Below, piece after piece: positions 43,893 to 53,175 of a stretch of DNA of 64,000 nt (its first letter is position 1; the number at the start of each line of letters is the position of its first letter). Origin of the DNA: Oceanobacillus jordanicus (lineage in GTDB: Bacteria > Bacillota > Bacilli > Bacillales > Amphibacillaceae). A program made the translations under genes and the position numbers. The notes under the pieces are model-generated. The model saw only the letters and a list, made by a program, of their open reading frames with translations. It searched no databases and was not told where the DNA came from. The stretch covers positions 1 to 64,000 of the forward strand of contig NZ_JAIFZM010000007.1 of the NCBI RefSeq assembly GCF_022095695.1. Direction: 5' to 3'.

Positions 43893-43908
43893 ATGCAAGC
43901 GCATTTAT
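43889..43908 (+). promoter_or_regulatory. Perfect 20-base palindrome before the dehydrogenase operon (cre-like)
   Basis: ATAAATGC (43889-43896) and GCATTTAT (43901-43908) are complementary around AAGC. The inner ATGCAAGCGCATTTA also matches cre except at one position. It overlaps the stop codon of the AraC-type gene and precedes the operon beginning at 44019. Confidence 0.6.
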
Positions 43909-44018
43909 CGGAACTTTCATTTAATTTCCGAAATTGAGAATAATATTCTTCCTTTAATAAGACGAACGTTGATGAAATCTCTATGATAGGGATAACAAGA
44001 AAAAAGGAGGAATTGGGG

Positions 44019-45182
44019 ATGGTAACACATAAAATTGGTGTAATTATGAACGGTGTGACTGGTCGAATGGGGACTAATCAGCACTTAATTCGTTCTATTG
44101 TAGCAATAAGAGAACAGGGGGGCGTTGAACTAGCGAACGGAAACACCGTCATACCTGATCCTATTCTAGTTGGAAGACGTGAAGCTAGATTAGAAGAGCT
44201 TGCGGCATCCCATGGTATTACCCGGTGGACAACTAACCTTGAGGAAGCCTTAGCTGATGACTACAATCAAATTTATTTTGATTCTCAGACAACGGTAAGA
44301 AGAGCAGAGGGTATCCGGAAGGCGGTTGCTGCTGGAAAACATATTTACTGTGAGAAACCAACTGCTACAAACTTAGAAGAAGCGATTAAACTTTCGGAAC
44401 TTGCAACAGAAGCCGGGTTGAAAAATGGAGTTGTACAGGACAAATTATATTTACCAGGTTTGATGAAATTGAAGCGCCTCATTGATTCTGGTTTCTTTGG
44501 CGAGATATTAAGTGTGCGTATGGAGTTTGGCTATTGGGTATTTGAGGGAGATTGGCAGGAAGGTCAACGCCCTTCTTGGAATTACAGGAAGGAAGACGGG
44601 GGCGGCATTATTGTCGATATGTTTCCACATTGGAGTTACGTAATCCAACATCTCTTCGGTACAATTCGGTCTGTTTCGTGTATAGGAGCTACACATATTC
44701 CAAAGAGATTGGATGAAAAGGGAGAAACGTATAAAGCAACAGCAGATGATGCTGCATACGGAACCTTTGAACTAGAGAATGGGATTATCGTGCAGGCTAA
44801 TTCTTCTTGGGCAGTCCGAGTGAACAGAGATGACTTGCTCACCGTTCAAGTTGATGGGACTGAGGGAAGTGCAGTGGCAGGCCTTCGTGATTGTAAAGTA
44901 CAGCATCGAGTAAACACGCCAAAAGCTGTATGGAATCCGGATATTCCAAATCCATTTAAGTTTCAGGATGACTGGCTCGATGTTCCTGAGAACCAAGTCT
45001 TTGATAATGCGTTTAAGGTGCAATGGGAGATGTTTCTCAAACACGTTGTTGCAGACGAACCATATGATTTGGATCTCATGGAAGGTGCGAAAGGGATACA
45101 ACTTGCTGAAATTGCCCTTCAATCATGGGAAGAAAGACGTTGGGTTGATGTTCCGAAAGTTAAAAATAAGGTAAATGCATAG
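44019..45182 (+). CDS. Gfo/Idh/MocA-family oxidoreductase
   Basis: 387 residues from ATG 44019 with AAGGAGG upstream. The nucleotide loop is the variant IGVIMNGVTGRMGTNQHLIR; the catalytic lysine lies in CEKPTATN and the catalytic histidine region reads GGGIIVDMFPHWSYVIQHLFG. This subgroup is larger than usual for the family (about 340) and typically lies beside DUF993 and a TIM-barrel isomerase, as here. Likely oxidises a sugar or sugar-acid carbon with NAD(P). Confidence 0.9.
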   Translation: MVTHKIGVIMNGVTGRMGTNQHLIRSIVAIREQGGVELANGNTVIPDPILVGRREARLEELAASHGITRWTTNLEEALADDYNQIYFDSQTTVRRAEGIRKAVAAGKHIYCEKPTATNLEEAIKLSELATEAGLKNGVVQDKLYLPGLMKLKRLIDSGFFGEILSVRMEFGYWVFEGDWQEGQRPSWNYRKEDGGGIIVDMFPHWSYVIQHLFGTIRSVSCIGATHIPKRLDEKGETYKATADDAAYGTFELENGIIVQANSSWAVRVNRDDLLTVQVDGTEGSAVAGLRDCKVQHRVNTPKAVWNPDIPNPFKFQDDWLDVPENQVFDNAFKVQWEMFLKHVVADEPYDLDLMEGAKGIQLAEIALQSWEERRWVDVPKVKNKVNA

Positions 45183-45192
45183 GAGGATCTAA

Positions 45193-46383
45193 ATGAATAA
45201 TTCTATCCTACTACCAAATCAGTCTGGAGAATTGTATGCGCATACATTGAAACCTGGAAAAGACTTTGCTATTCCAAAGAAACAATTTGAAAAGCGTATA
45301 GCATTGTCAGCTGCACATGTTGTTGCCGACCCTTTGGCAACTATGGATCCCATTAATCAATGTGCAATTGATTGGGAGGAGACTTTGGCGTATCGCCGTC
45401 ACCTTTGGTCCTTAGGATTTGGGGTGGCTGAAGCAATGGATACAGCACAACGAGGAATGGGGTTAAATTGGAATGCAGCCCAAGAATTGATAAGTCGCTC
45501 TGTAAAAGAAGCGAAGGCAGTGAATGGGCAAATAGCATGCGGCGCTGGTACGGATCACATACAGCCTACTTCACAAGTGACGATCCAAGACGTGGAAAGA
45601 GCTTATGAAGAACAGTGCGAATTTGTCGAAAAAGAGGGAGGACGTATCATTTTAATGGCAAGTAGAGCTTTGGCTGCTTGTGCTTCCTCTGCTGAAGACT
45701 ACGTAAAAGTCTATAGCCATATTTTAAATAAAGTATCCGAACCAGTTATTCTTCATTGGCTTGGTGACATGTTTGATCCAGCGCTCAAGGGATACTGGGG
45801 GTATGAAGATATTGATCAGGCGATGGAAGTCTGTCTACGTATTATAAAGGAGAATGAGAAGAAAGTTGATGGCATTAAAATCTCCCTCCTTGATGATAAA
45901 CGTGAAATACAGATGAGAGCATTACTTCCTGAAAGTGTGAAAATGTATACAGGAGATGACTTTAATTACCCTGAATTAATTAAAGGGGATGAAGATGGCT
46001 ACAGTCATGCGCTCTTGGGGATATTTGATGCAATTGCTCCCGCAGCCGCTAGTGCACTCCATGCATTAGATGATGGGGACCTTCCTAAATATGATGCTTT
46101 ACTGGAAAAAACCGTAGCCCTTTCTCGCCATATTTTCCAAGCACCTACTTACGCCTATAAGACCGGGGTTGTGTTTATGGCCTACTTAAATGGTCATCAA
46201 TCCCATTTTAAGATGATTGGTGGGGCTGAAAGCCAGCGTTCGATTGTCCATCTTGCTGATCTATTTGTGATGGCGGGTGAAGCTGGGTTACTTCAGGATA
46301 TAGAACTTGCAACATACAGAATGAAGCTTACTTTAATGCAGGCAGGGATAGAGCAGAAAAACGTTGCCATACAAAACGTATAG
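45193..46383 (+). CDS. DUF993 protein, aldolase-like TIM barrel
   Basis: 396 residues of the DUF993 family (PF06187), distantly related to dihydrodipicolinate synthase/N-acetylneuraminate lyase barrels. VDGIKISLLDD (Lys229) sits where the Schiff-base lysine of those aldolases would be, judged by motif only. Other conserved stretches: HWLGDMFDPALKGYWG and MYTGDDFNYPELI. No activity has been assigned that I know of. Eleven bases after the dehydrogenase, with AGGAGG. Plausibly cleaves the oxidised, isomerised intermediate. Confidence 0.85.
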   Translation: MNNSILLPNQSGELYAHTLKPGKDFAIPKKQFEKRIALSAAHVVADPLATMDPINQCAIDWEETLAYRRHLWSLGFGVAEAMDTAQRGMGLNWNAAQELISRSVKEAKAVNGQIACGAGTDHIQPTSQVTIQDVERAYEEQCEFVEKEGGRIILMASRALAACASSAEDYVKVYSHILNKVSEPVILHWLGDMFDPALKGYWGYEDIDQAMEVCLRIIKENEKKVDGIKISLLDDKREIQMRALLPESVKMYTGDDFNYPELIKGDEDGYSHALLGIFDAIAPAAASALHALDDGDLPKYDALLEKTVALSRHIFQAPTYAYKTGVVFMAYLNGHQSHFKMIGGAESQRSIVHLADLFVMAGEAGLLQDIELATYRMKLTLMQAGIEQKNVAIQNV

Positions 46384-46420
46384 TCTGGCCATGTTTGATT
46401 AGGAAAGAAGGGAGATAGGT

Positions 46421-47245
46421 ATGGGGAGTAATACAGAATTTTTAAAAAGAATGAGTTTAAATCAAATCACAACAGAGCAGCTAAATCTCGAAGAAGCGGT
46501 GCAAGCCTGTACGAAAGCAGAAGTCCCATGGATTTCTTTATGGAGACATAAGATAGAAGAAATTGGTCTTAAACAGAGTAAAAAGTTAGTGAAGGATGCT
46601 GGCTTACAGGTTTCCAGTCTTTGTAGGGGTGGAATGTTTCCTGCAGCTACGAAAACGTTAAGGAAAAAAAGTTTAGATGAGAACCGTAGAGCCGTAGAAG
46701 AGGCTGCAGAATTAGGGACAGATGTGTTGGTGCTGGTGTGTGGTTCAAGTTCTGAACATGATATTGAAGCATGCCGGGGATGGGTAAATGAAGGAATTGA
46801 AGAACTCGTACCGTTTGCTGCCTCACATGGTGTGAAATTGGGAATTGAGCCCTTGCATCCAATGTATGCAGCTGATCGTTCAGTTGTTGTAACGTTAGGA
46901 GAAGCAATGAGCCTAGCCGAAAAGTATGCGCCTGATCAAGTTGGGGTGGTCGTAGACGTCTTCCACGTCTGGTGGGATTCTGAACTATATCAGCAGATTG
47001 AGAGAGCAGAAGGTCGCATTCTAGGATTTCATGTTTCTGACTGGAACGTCCCAATAACGGACACGTTTAAAGCTCGAAAGTTAATGGGAGATGGAGTAAT
47101 TGATATCCCAAGAATCAGGGCGGCAGTAGAAAAAGCTGGTTACCAGGGTCCTATAGAAGTAGAAATTATGAATGAAGATCTTTGGAATATGGCAGGAGAT
47201 GAAGTGTTAGCAACAATTAAAGACCGATTTGTTCACTATGTCTAA
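46421..47245 (+). CDS. Sugar phosphate isomerase/epimerase-like TIM-barrel protein
   Basis: 274 residues, AP-endonuclease-2-like barrel: PWISLWRHKIEEIG near the start, GIEPLHPMYAADRSVV, VVVDVFHVWWDSELY, FHVSDWN and PIEVEIMNEDLWN supply the expected Glu/Asp/His/Glu metal ligands. Third gene of the dehydrogenase-DUF993-isomerase set. GAAGGGAGATAGGT precedes the ATG. Confidence 0.88.
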   Translation: MGSNTEFLKRMSLNQITTEQLNLEEAVQACTKAEVPWISLWRHKIEEIGLKQSKKLVKDAGLQVSSLCRGGMFPAATKTLRKKSLDENRRAVEEAAELGTDVLVLVCGSSSEHDIEACRGWVNEGIEELVPFAASHGVKLGIEPLHPMYAADRSVVVTLGEAMSLAEKYAPDQVGVVVDVFHVWWDSELYQQIERAEGRILGFHVSDWNVPITDTFKARKLMGDGVIDIPRIRAAVEKAGYQGPIEVEIMNEDLWNMAGDEVLATIKDRFVHYV

Positions 47246-47342
47246 TAGACTTTTTTCTAAACGAGAATGGCTTTGTGCTATTCTCTTTCCTGCGTTTTCA
47301 TTTGTTGTGTACGGCTACATAAATAGTGAGGGGGTGCATCTC

Positions 47343-48452
47343 TTGCAAATGCAAATTACAAGCAAGCTTGGGCAGAAAATAATTAGTAAAGTAGCAAAGT
47401 ATACAGATTTGGATATAAATATTATGAGTATAGATGGCTTAATTGTTGCGAGTACAGATGATAGTAGAGTTGGAGAGCTTCATACAGGGGCAGTAGAGGT
47501 ATTAAAAACACATAAAGAATTAATTATAGATCAACAGGAACTTACACGATATCCTGGTACGAAACAAGGTGTTAATCTACCAATTTACCACAATGATAAG
47601 GAAATTGGAGTTGTTGGGGTTAGTGGTGAGCCACATATCATTTACAAATTTACTGGTTTAATTAGAACAGCAGTAGAAGTAGTGCTGGAGCAGATACATA
47701 TCGAAAGGCAGGAACACTACCAGCAAAGGCAATGGAATTATTGGTTGCACCAACTCCTCCATCCCAGTGGTTTTAATAAAGAAAAACTTGAAGAGGATGC
47801 AACCTATTCCCTGCAAATTAATTATCGTGCGGATTGGAGAGCAGTGGTATTATTTGGAACGATAGAGCAGGATGTACTGACTACGATAAAAAGAGAGATA
47901 CAAAGCATGGATTTGGACACTCTATTTATTCTCCCCTTCTTGGAAAATGAAATTGTTATCGCAATACCTGGAGATTTTACCAGACTTGAATACTTATGCA
48001 ACAAATTAGTGAAATTAAGCGGGAACTATACTCGTCTTGGAGTAGGTGAGGAAGGGTTTGGCCTTGTTGGAATAAGGAACTCCTATGTACAGGCAAAACA
48101 TGCCCTTGCTTTTTCAGAGAGAAAAGATAGGATTTCCTATAGTTGGGATTGGGTAATGGAACGATTAACATTAGCCATCGACAATGAGCAATACATGTTG
48201 GTTTCATCAGATTATGAGAGTAAAATCCGGAATCTTGAAAGTACGTACCTGGAGACCATAGATGCGTTTTTAAATAACAATCTCTCTATAAAAAAGACCG
48301 CAGCCTTTTTGCATATCCATCGGAATACACTTTTATATCGTTTGGACAAGGTATACAAAAAGACAGGACTAGATCCGAGAGTATTTAACGATTCATGCAT
48401 ATTAAAGATTGTACGAACAAAACAGATTTGTGCAATGATACAAATTAATTAA
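47343..48452 (+). CDS. CdaR-type sugar diacid regulator
   Basis: 369 residues from TTG 47343 (GAGGGGG before it); earlier in-frame codons lie inside the isomerase gene. The N-terminal sugar-diacid recognition domain (LGQKIISKVAKYTDLDINIM; TRYPGTKQGVNLPIY; GVVGVSGEP) and the C-terminal PucR-type helix-turn-helix (LSIKKTAAFLHIHRNTLLYR then LDKVYKKTGLDPR) give the CdaR architecture. CdaR activates glucarate/galactarate/glycerate genes in E. coli. It precedes the glycerate kinase gene, which fits. Confidence 0.9.
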   Translation: MQMQITSKLGQKIISKVAKYTDLDINIMSIDGLIVASTDDSRVGELHTGAVEVLKTHKELIIDQQELTRYPGTKQGVNLPIYHNDKEIGVVGVSGEPHIIYKFTGLIRTAVEVVLEQIHIERQEHYQQRQWNYWLHQLLHPSGFNKEKLEEDATYSLQINYRADWRAVVLFGTIEQDVLTTIKREIQSMDLDTLFILPFLENEIVIAIPGDFTRLEYLCNKLVKLSGNYTRLGVGEEGFGLVGIRNSYVQAKHALAFSERKDRISYSWDWVMERLTLAIDNEQYMLVSSDYESKIRNLESTYLETIDAFLNNNLSIKKTAAFLHIHRNTLLYRLDKVYKKTGLDPRVFNDSCILKIVRTKQICAMIQIN

Positions 48453-48485
48453 CTAAATAGTTAGTATTTTTGTTTATTTTGATAA

Positions 48486-48500
48486 TTGTAAACGCTGTCA
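48486..48500 (+). promoter_or_regulatory. cre site before the glycerate kinase-TRAP operon
   Basis: TTGTAAACGCTGTCA matches the cre consensus WTGNAANCGNWNNCW at every defined position. It lies 42 bases before the glycerate kinase ATG, so CcpA repression is likely. Confidence 0.75.
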
Positions 48501-48541
48501 TATTGTAGTTAAATGATATGTAAATGAAAAAGGAGTTTACT

Positions 48542-49693
48542 ATGAATATCATTCTTGCACCAGATTCATTTAAAGGTAGTTTAACAGCAATGGAGGTAGC
48601 AAAGACAATGGAAAAAGCCATTCTGGATCTTGACCGAAGCCATCGGGTAACGCTAAAACCAATGGCAGATGGCGGTGAGGGAACAAGTGATGCGCTATTG
48701 GCTTCCTTATCTGGGAAACAAATCACAATAGATTGTACGGGGCCTCTAGGGGACAAAATTTCAACTAATTATGTCATGTTAGATTCTAAAGAGGCCGTCA
48801 TTGAGCTAGCAAATATAGCGGGATTAGTGCAGGTCCCGTTAGAAAAACGAAATCCAGATGTCACGACAACCTATGGGGTTGGGGAGATTATTCTTAATGC
48901 ACTTGAGAAAGGATCCACGTCAATTATCTTAGGAATCGGTGGAAGTGCCACAAATGATGGGGGGTTAGGAATGTTACTCGCCTTAGGGATGGAGGCGTGG
49001 GACAAGGAAGGTAGGCCAGTAGCAGGTTTTGGGGAAGACCTACACAAGATCAGTAGAGTTAGTTTTAAAAATCTAGACAAAAGGATTCAAAATGTAGACA
49101 TAAGAGTAGCATGTGACGTTCGAAATCCACTATGTGGTGAGAATGGAGCAAGTGTTGTGTACGGACCACAAAAGGGAGCTAACAAGCAACAAGTTTCCAC
49201 ATATGACCAGAGTTTAGAGCGTTATGCCAGCCTAATCGAAGAGATAGTTGGGAGACCTCTGAAAGAGGAGCCAGGGGCAGGAGCAGCTGGTGGAATGGGA
49301 TTCGCATTGCTGGCAGTTGGTGCTCAACTAGTGTCAGGGGCAGAGTTGTTGGCAAGTACGATGCATTTAGAAGAGGCGATTCAGCATGCTGATCTTGTGA
49401 TTACAGGAGAGGGGCAAAGTGACAATCAAACTTTATTTGGGAAAGCCCCGGGGCATGTAGCATTACTTGCAAAAAAACACCATGTAACAGCTATCCTTCT
49501 ATCTGGTAGCTTGGTAGGAGATTTAGATGCATTAAGGGAGAGGTTTTCAGGTTGTTTCTCAATTATTAATAAACCTTTAACTTTAGAAGAGTCCATGAAA
49601 GAGGCAAAAAATTTATTATACGAGCAGACAAAACAAATCATTCACTTTGCATCAAGTCAATCCATTACGTATCACAAAACGTTTATAAACTAA
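48542..49693 (+). CDS. Glycerate kinase (GarK/GlxK family)
   Basis: 383 residues. MNIILAPDSFKGSLTAMEVA, KPMADGGEGTSDALLASL, LGIGGSATNDGGLGMLLALG, PGAGAAGGMGFALLAVGAQL and ITGEGQSDNQTLFGKAPGHV are diagnostic of type I glycerate kinases (PF02595). Phosphorylates glycerate with ATP, usually at C2. AAAAAGGAG selects the ATG at 48542. First gene of an operon with the TRAP transporter and downstream of the CdaR-type regulator. Confidence 0.95.
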   Translation: MNIILAPDSFKGSLTAMEVAKTMEKAILDLDRSHRVTLKPMADGGEGTSDALLASLSGKQITIDCTGPLGDKISTNYVMLDSKEAVIELANIAGLVQVPLEKRNPDVTTTYGVGEIILNALEKGSTSIILGIGGSATNDGGLGMLLALGMEAWDKEGRPVAGFGEDLHKISRVSFKNLDKRIQNVDIRVACDVRNPLCGENGASVVYGPQKGANKQQVSTYDQSLERYASLIEEIVGRPLKEEPGAGAAGGMGFALLAVGAQLVSGAELLASTMHLEEAIQHADLVITGEGQSDNQTLFGKAPGHVALLAKKHHVTAILLSGSLVGDLDALRERFSGCFSIINKPLTLEESMKEAKNLLYEQTKQIIHFASSQSITYHKTFIN

Positions 49694-49712
49694 TTTAATT
49701 TGGGGAGGATTC

Positions 49713-50726
49713 ATGATGAAAAAAAGCGCTTTTAATTGGATGGTTGGTAGCTTATTGATCGTATTGTTTCTAACGGGATGTGGACAGGAGGACGCAGCTT
49801 CTGGGGAAGCGGATAAAGAATATACCATTAAATTTGCACATGTTGTAAGTCCTTCTACGGCAAAAGGGAAGGCAGCAGAAAAATTTGGTGAATTAATCGA
49901 AGAAAAGACTGATGGACAAATTAAAGTAGAAGTTTATCCAGATTCTCAACTTGGGAGTGATCGAGAAATAATTGAACAGATGCAGTCTGGTACCGTGCAA
50001 ATGAATGCTCCGTTCACCGGTGTACTACCTACCTTTGTGAAAGATTTTGAAGTATTTGACCTACCGTTTTTATTTGAAGATAGAGATCATGCCTTTGAGG
50101 CAACAAATGGCGAGCTTGGTAACATCTTAGGAGATAAATTAGAATCTCAAGGAATGCATTTACTTGGTTTTTGGGACGGAGGATTTAAGCATTTGACGAA
50201 CTCTGTACATCCAATTGAAACACCTGAAGACATGAATGAACTTAAAATGAGAGTATCTCAAAGCCCGCTTCTAATATCACAGTTTCAGGCAGTAAATGCA
50301 GGAGGAGTTTCCATCGATTTTTCTGAACTTTACACAGCTTTACAAACAGGTACAGTGGATGGGCAGGAAAACCCTCTATCAAATGTTGTAAGTAAAAAGT
50401 TTTATGAAGTGCAGGATTACCTTTCATTAAGCAGTCATGGCTACATGGCCTATCCATTGGTAATAAGCAGTAAGTTTTATGATGAGTTACCTGAGGATTT
50501 GCAAACTGCTGTAGATGAAGTTTCTAAGGAAGTAACAGAGTGGCAATGGGAAGAGGCGAAAACAGACGAAGAAGCATATATGGAAGAGCTAAATGATTCA
50601 GATATTAGTATAAATGAATTGTCAGTCGAGCAGAAGGAAGCTTTTAAAGAAGCAATGTCCAGTGTATATGATGAGTTCAATAAGCTAGAGGGCAGTGAAG
50701 AACTGCTAGAAGCAGTGAACAAATAA
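49713..50726 (+). CDS. dctP: TRAP transporter solute-binding lipoprotein (DctP family)
   Basis: 337 residues. Lipobox LTGC, then a DctP domain: YTIKFAHVVSPSTAKGKAAE, QIKVEVYPDSQLGSDREIIE and YTALQTGTVDGQENPLSNVV. The arginine of KMRVSQSP is where TRAP receptors salt-bridge the substrate carboxylate, so an organic or sugar acid is expected. GGGGAGG before ATGATG. Confidence 0.93.
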   Translation: MMKKSAFNWMVGSLLIVLFLTGCGQEDAASGEADKEYTIKFAHVVSPSTAKGKAAEKFGELIEEKTDGQIKVEVYPDSQLGSDREIIEQMQSGTVQMNAPFTGVLPTFVKDFEVFDLPFLFEDRDHAFEATNGELGNILGDKLESQGMHLLGFWDGGFKHLTNSVHPIETPEDMNELKMRVSQSPLLISQFQAVNAGGVSIDFSELYTALQTGTVDGQENPLSNVVSKKFYEVQDYLSLSSHGYMAYPLVISSKFYDELPEDLQTAVDEVSKEVTEWQWEEAKTDEEAYMEELNDSDISINELSVEQKEAFKEAMSSVYDEFNKLEGSEELLEAVNK

Positions 50727-50748
50727 CGGATGAGAATAGTTAAATCAT

Positions 50749-50779
50749 AGAACGGTTGCTAAACCGTTCTCCCTTTTTT
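50749..50779 (+). terminator. Intra-operon terminator/attenuator after dctP
   Basis: AGAACGGTT (50749-50757) pairs perfectly with AACCGTTCT (50762-50770), followed by CCCTTTTTTC. It would give more binding protein than membrane subunits. Confidence 0.75.
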
Positions 50780-50808
50780 CTCTCAATAGATTTAAAAGGA
50801 GCATTTAC

Positions 50809-51330
50809 ATGAAAATAAATAAGTTGTTGAACAACCTAGAAGAATATGTGGCGGTACTATCTCTTCTTATAGCCTCTTTATTGGTCTTTCTGCAAGTAGT
50901 GCTTCGTTATGGGTTCAATATATCATTAGTTTGGTCAGAAGAGGTTTCAAGGTACATTATAATTTGGTTCATCTTAGTCGGGAGTAGTATAGCAGTTAGG
51001 GAGAAGGCCCATGCGACTGTAGATGCGGTGGTAGCATTTCTGCCAACAATACCTAAAAAGATTTGTTCTATTTTAGCAAATTTAATTGGAGTGACATTCA
51101 GTGTTATTCTTATCTGGTCAGGGTCCATTACGGTATCCAATGTTATAGAATTTGGTAATGTCACACCGGCTGTAGGGATTCCAATGGCCATCCCTTATTT
51201 AGCCTTACCTGTTGGTGGAGCATTAATGTTAATTCGGTTTCTTCAGTTATTCATACAGGACATTACCAATTTTAAAACCAGTGCTCCTCATGATAAACCT
51301 CCTATTTCGGATGGGAGGGGAACGCGATGA
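50809..51330 (+). CDS. dctQ: TRAP transporter small membrane subunit (DctQ family)
   Basis: 173 residues, four helices. LQVVLRYGFNISLVWSEEVS and FILVGSSIAVREKAHATVDA are DctQ signatures. Overlaps the next gene by four bases. Works with DctM as the sodium-driven permease. Confidence 0.92.
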   Translation: MKINKLLNNLEEYVAVLSLLIASLLVFLQVVLRYGFNISLVWSEEVSRYIIIWFILVGSSIAVREKAHATVDAVVAFLPTIPKKICSILANLIGVTFSVILIWSGSITVSNVIEFGNVTPAVGIPMAIPYLALPVGGALMLIRFLQLFIQDITNFKTSAPHDKPPISDGRGTR

Positions 51331-52589
51331 TTATTGTTGTTTTTGCCATCTTATTAATTATTGGGGCCCCAATTGCCGTTGCAATTGGTTTATCAAGTTT
51401 TTTAGCCATGATACAAGAAGGAGTTTCAATAGATGTTTTCTCTAGAACCATTTTTGCAGGGATAGATTCCTTTACATTGATGGCAATTCCCTTTTTTATC
51501 TTTGCAGGGGATTTAATGTTAGCTGGAGGGACTTCAAAAAGGTTAATAGATTTCGCAAAGAAGTTGGTGGGCTGGACTACTGGAGGACTACCTATTGCCG
51601 GGATCATGTCTTCCATGCTATTTGCTTCCCTATCTGGATCGAGTCCAGCAACGGTAGCTGCAATTGGTGGCCTCATGATTCCTTCCTTAGATGATGCAGG
51701 ATATTCACGTAAGTTTGCCATTGGTTTAATGACAACAGCGGGAACCTTAGGGATCATTATCCCCCCAAGTATAACTTTGCTAGTGTATGGTTCATCTGCA
51801 GAGGTTTCGATTAGTGATCTGTTTCTTGCTGGAATAGTTCCAGGTATTTTTATCGGATTGGTACTTATTTTAGTAAGTTTTATCATTTCTATTAAGGAAG
51901 GATTTAAACCAGAGGGAAAGGCCAGTTTAAGAGAAGTAGGGAAGTCATTCATTTCAGCAATCTGGGGAATACTCCTACCTGTTATTGTATTAGGCGGAAT
52001 TTACTTTGGGATTTTCACTCCAACCGAGGCAGCTGCTGTCGCAATCTTTTACAGCCTAATCATCGGGTTGTTTGTTTATAAAGAATTGACGGTGAGAAGT
52101 TTAATTGACGTTACGAAAAAATCCGTCATCACCTCATCCATGATCATGCTCGTTATCGCGGCTTCCAATGTGTTCAGTTGGTATCTGACATACGAGCAAA
52201 TACCTACAAATCTAGCTTCCGTTTTTCTTGAGTATGCTAATACAGAGTTGATATTTCTACTATTAGTTATTGTCATTCTATTGCTAGTAGGAATGTTTAT
52301 GGATACAAGTGCAGCTGTGTTAATTTTTGTTCCATTATTCCTGCCAATGGTCCTCGAGCTCGGTATAGATCCGATCCACTTTGGAATCATTATGATTGTA
52401 GCACTTTCAATTGGAATGATTACGCCACCATTCGGATTAAATTTATTTGTCGCTTCAGGTATTAGCAAGACATCCTTAACTGTCGTGATAAAAAGTACAG
52501 CACCTTTTATTCTCGTTATGATTTTTGCCTTGCTCGTTATAACGCTTATACCGGAACTATCGCTTTTCTTATTAGATGTATTTGAATAA
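51327..52589 (+). CDS. dctM: TRAP transporter large permease (DctM family)
   Basis: 420 residues, about 11-12 helices. MLFASLSGSSPATVAAIGG, GTLGIIIPPSITLLVYG and MITPPFGLNLFVASGISK are the conserved DctM motifs. The start ATG overlaps the dctQ stop (ATGA), showing translational coupling. Completes a three-gene TRAP system. Confidence 0.94.
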   Translation: MIIVVFAILLIIGAPIAVAIGLSSFLAMIQEGVSIDVFSRTIFAGIDSFTLMAIPFFIFAGDLMLAGGTSKRLIDFAKKLVGWTTGGLPIAGIMSSMLFASLSGSSPATVAAIGGLMIPSLDDAGYSRKFAIGLMTTAGTLGIIIPPSITLLVYGSSAEVSISDLFLAGIVPGIFIGLVLILVSFIISIKEGFKPEGKASLREVGKSFISAIWGILLPVIVLGGIYFGIFTPTEAAAVAIFYSLIIGLFVYKELTVRSLIDVTKKSVITSSMIMLVIAASNVFSWYLTYEQIPTNLASVFLEYANTELIFLLLVIVILLLVGMFMDTSAAVLIFVPLFLPMVLELGIDPIHFGIIMIVALSIGMITPPFGLNLFVASGISKTSLTVVIKSTAPFILVMIFALLVITLIPELSLFLLDVFE

Positions 52590-52707
52590 TTTTTATTATG
52601 GTTGTTATAACAATCTAATAAGAGGGAGGGGCATTAGTAGTCGTTTTATTTATTAAGACACTTATAGAATGATCAAGCTGAAATGGAGCTTTGAGTCCAT
52701 CAGCTAT

Positions 52708-52744
52708 AAGAATCCCTGCAGCTTTATTAGTTGCAGGGGTTCTT
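52708..52744. terminator. Terminator after the TRAP operon
   Basis: AAGAATCCCTGCA (52708-52720) pairs with TGCAGGGGTTCTT (52732-52744) with one wobble; flanks suit both convergent transcripts. Confidence 0.7.
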
Positions 52745-52766
52745 AAATGTATATCTATAATGCTGA

Positions 52767-53172
52767 TCAGAACATTGAAGCTGCCTTGTTTGTACCTCTT
52801 ATAGCCAATCTAATGGGAACTATTCTCATAAAGAAAAACAAGCATTTTTTCCACGAATCTCTGGCAGCTTCTGCATTAGCGGCCTTTGAACCACCAAAGG
52901 TCATGGTCATTCCTCCGCCAACTACCATATGAACATTGGCAGGCAGTTTGACAAAGCTGTATGGGAAAGCTAAAAAATGTCCCGCTTTTTCATAATAGAG
53001 ATAACGGTGGTGATTTGACTCGTTTTTCAGCTTTTCCTCCATTATTTTCACAAAGCATTCTGAAGGCCATAATTGATCATCGCCTCCAGCAATAAACATG
53101 ATAGGGACTTTAATATCCTCTACAGAAATCCTTGCTTTGGTATTACCTTCTTTGTTATGAGATAACTGTGGC
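52767..53172 (-). pseudogene. 5'-truncated acyl-CoA thioesterase/acyltransferase (BAAT C-terminal type)
   Basis: The minus-strand frame encodes only the C-terminal part of an alpha/beta hydrolase: ISVEDIKVPIMFIAGGDDQL then WPSECFVKIMEE and YEKAGHFLAFPYSFVKLP, with the late Asp and His of the triad. This resembles the BAAT_C domain (PF08840) of acyl-CoA:amino acid acyltransferase-like proteins. The N-terminal half with the nucleophile is absent: the frame continues upstream straight into the end of the DUF421 gene. A remnant left by deletion or by insertion of the neighbour. Confidence 0.7.
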
Positions 53173-53175
53173 GTC

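Noticed and set aside
51302-51952. 216-codon minus-strand frame
   Set aside because: Opposite dctM, which has all family motifs; a shadow.
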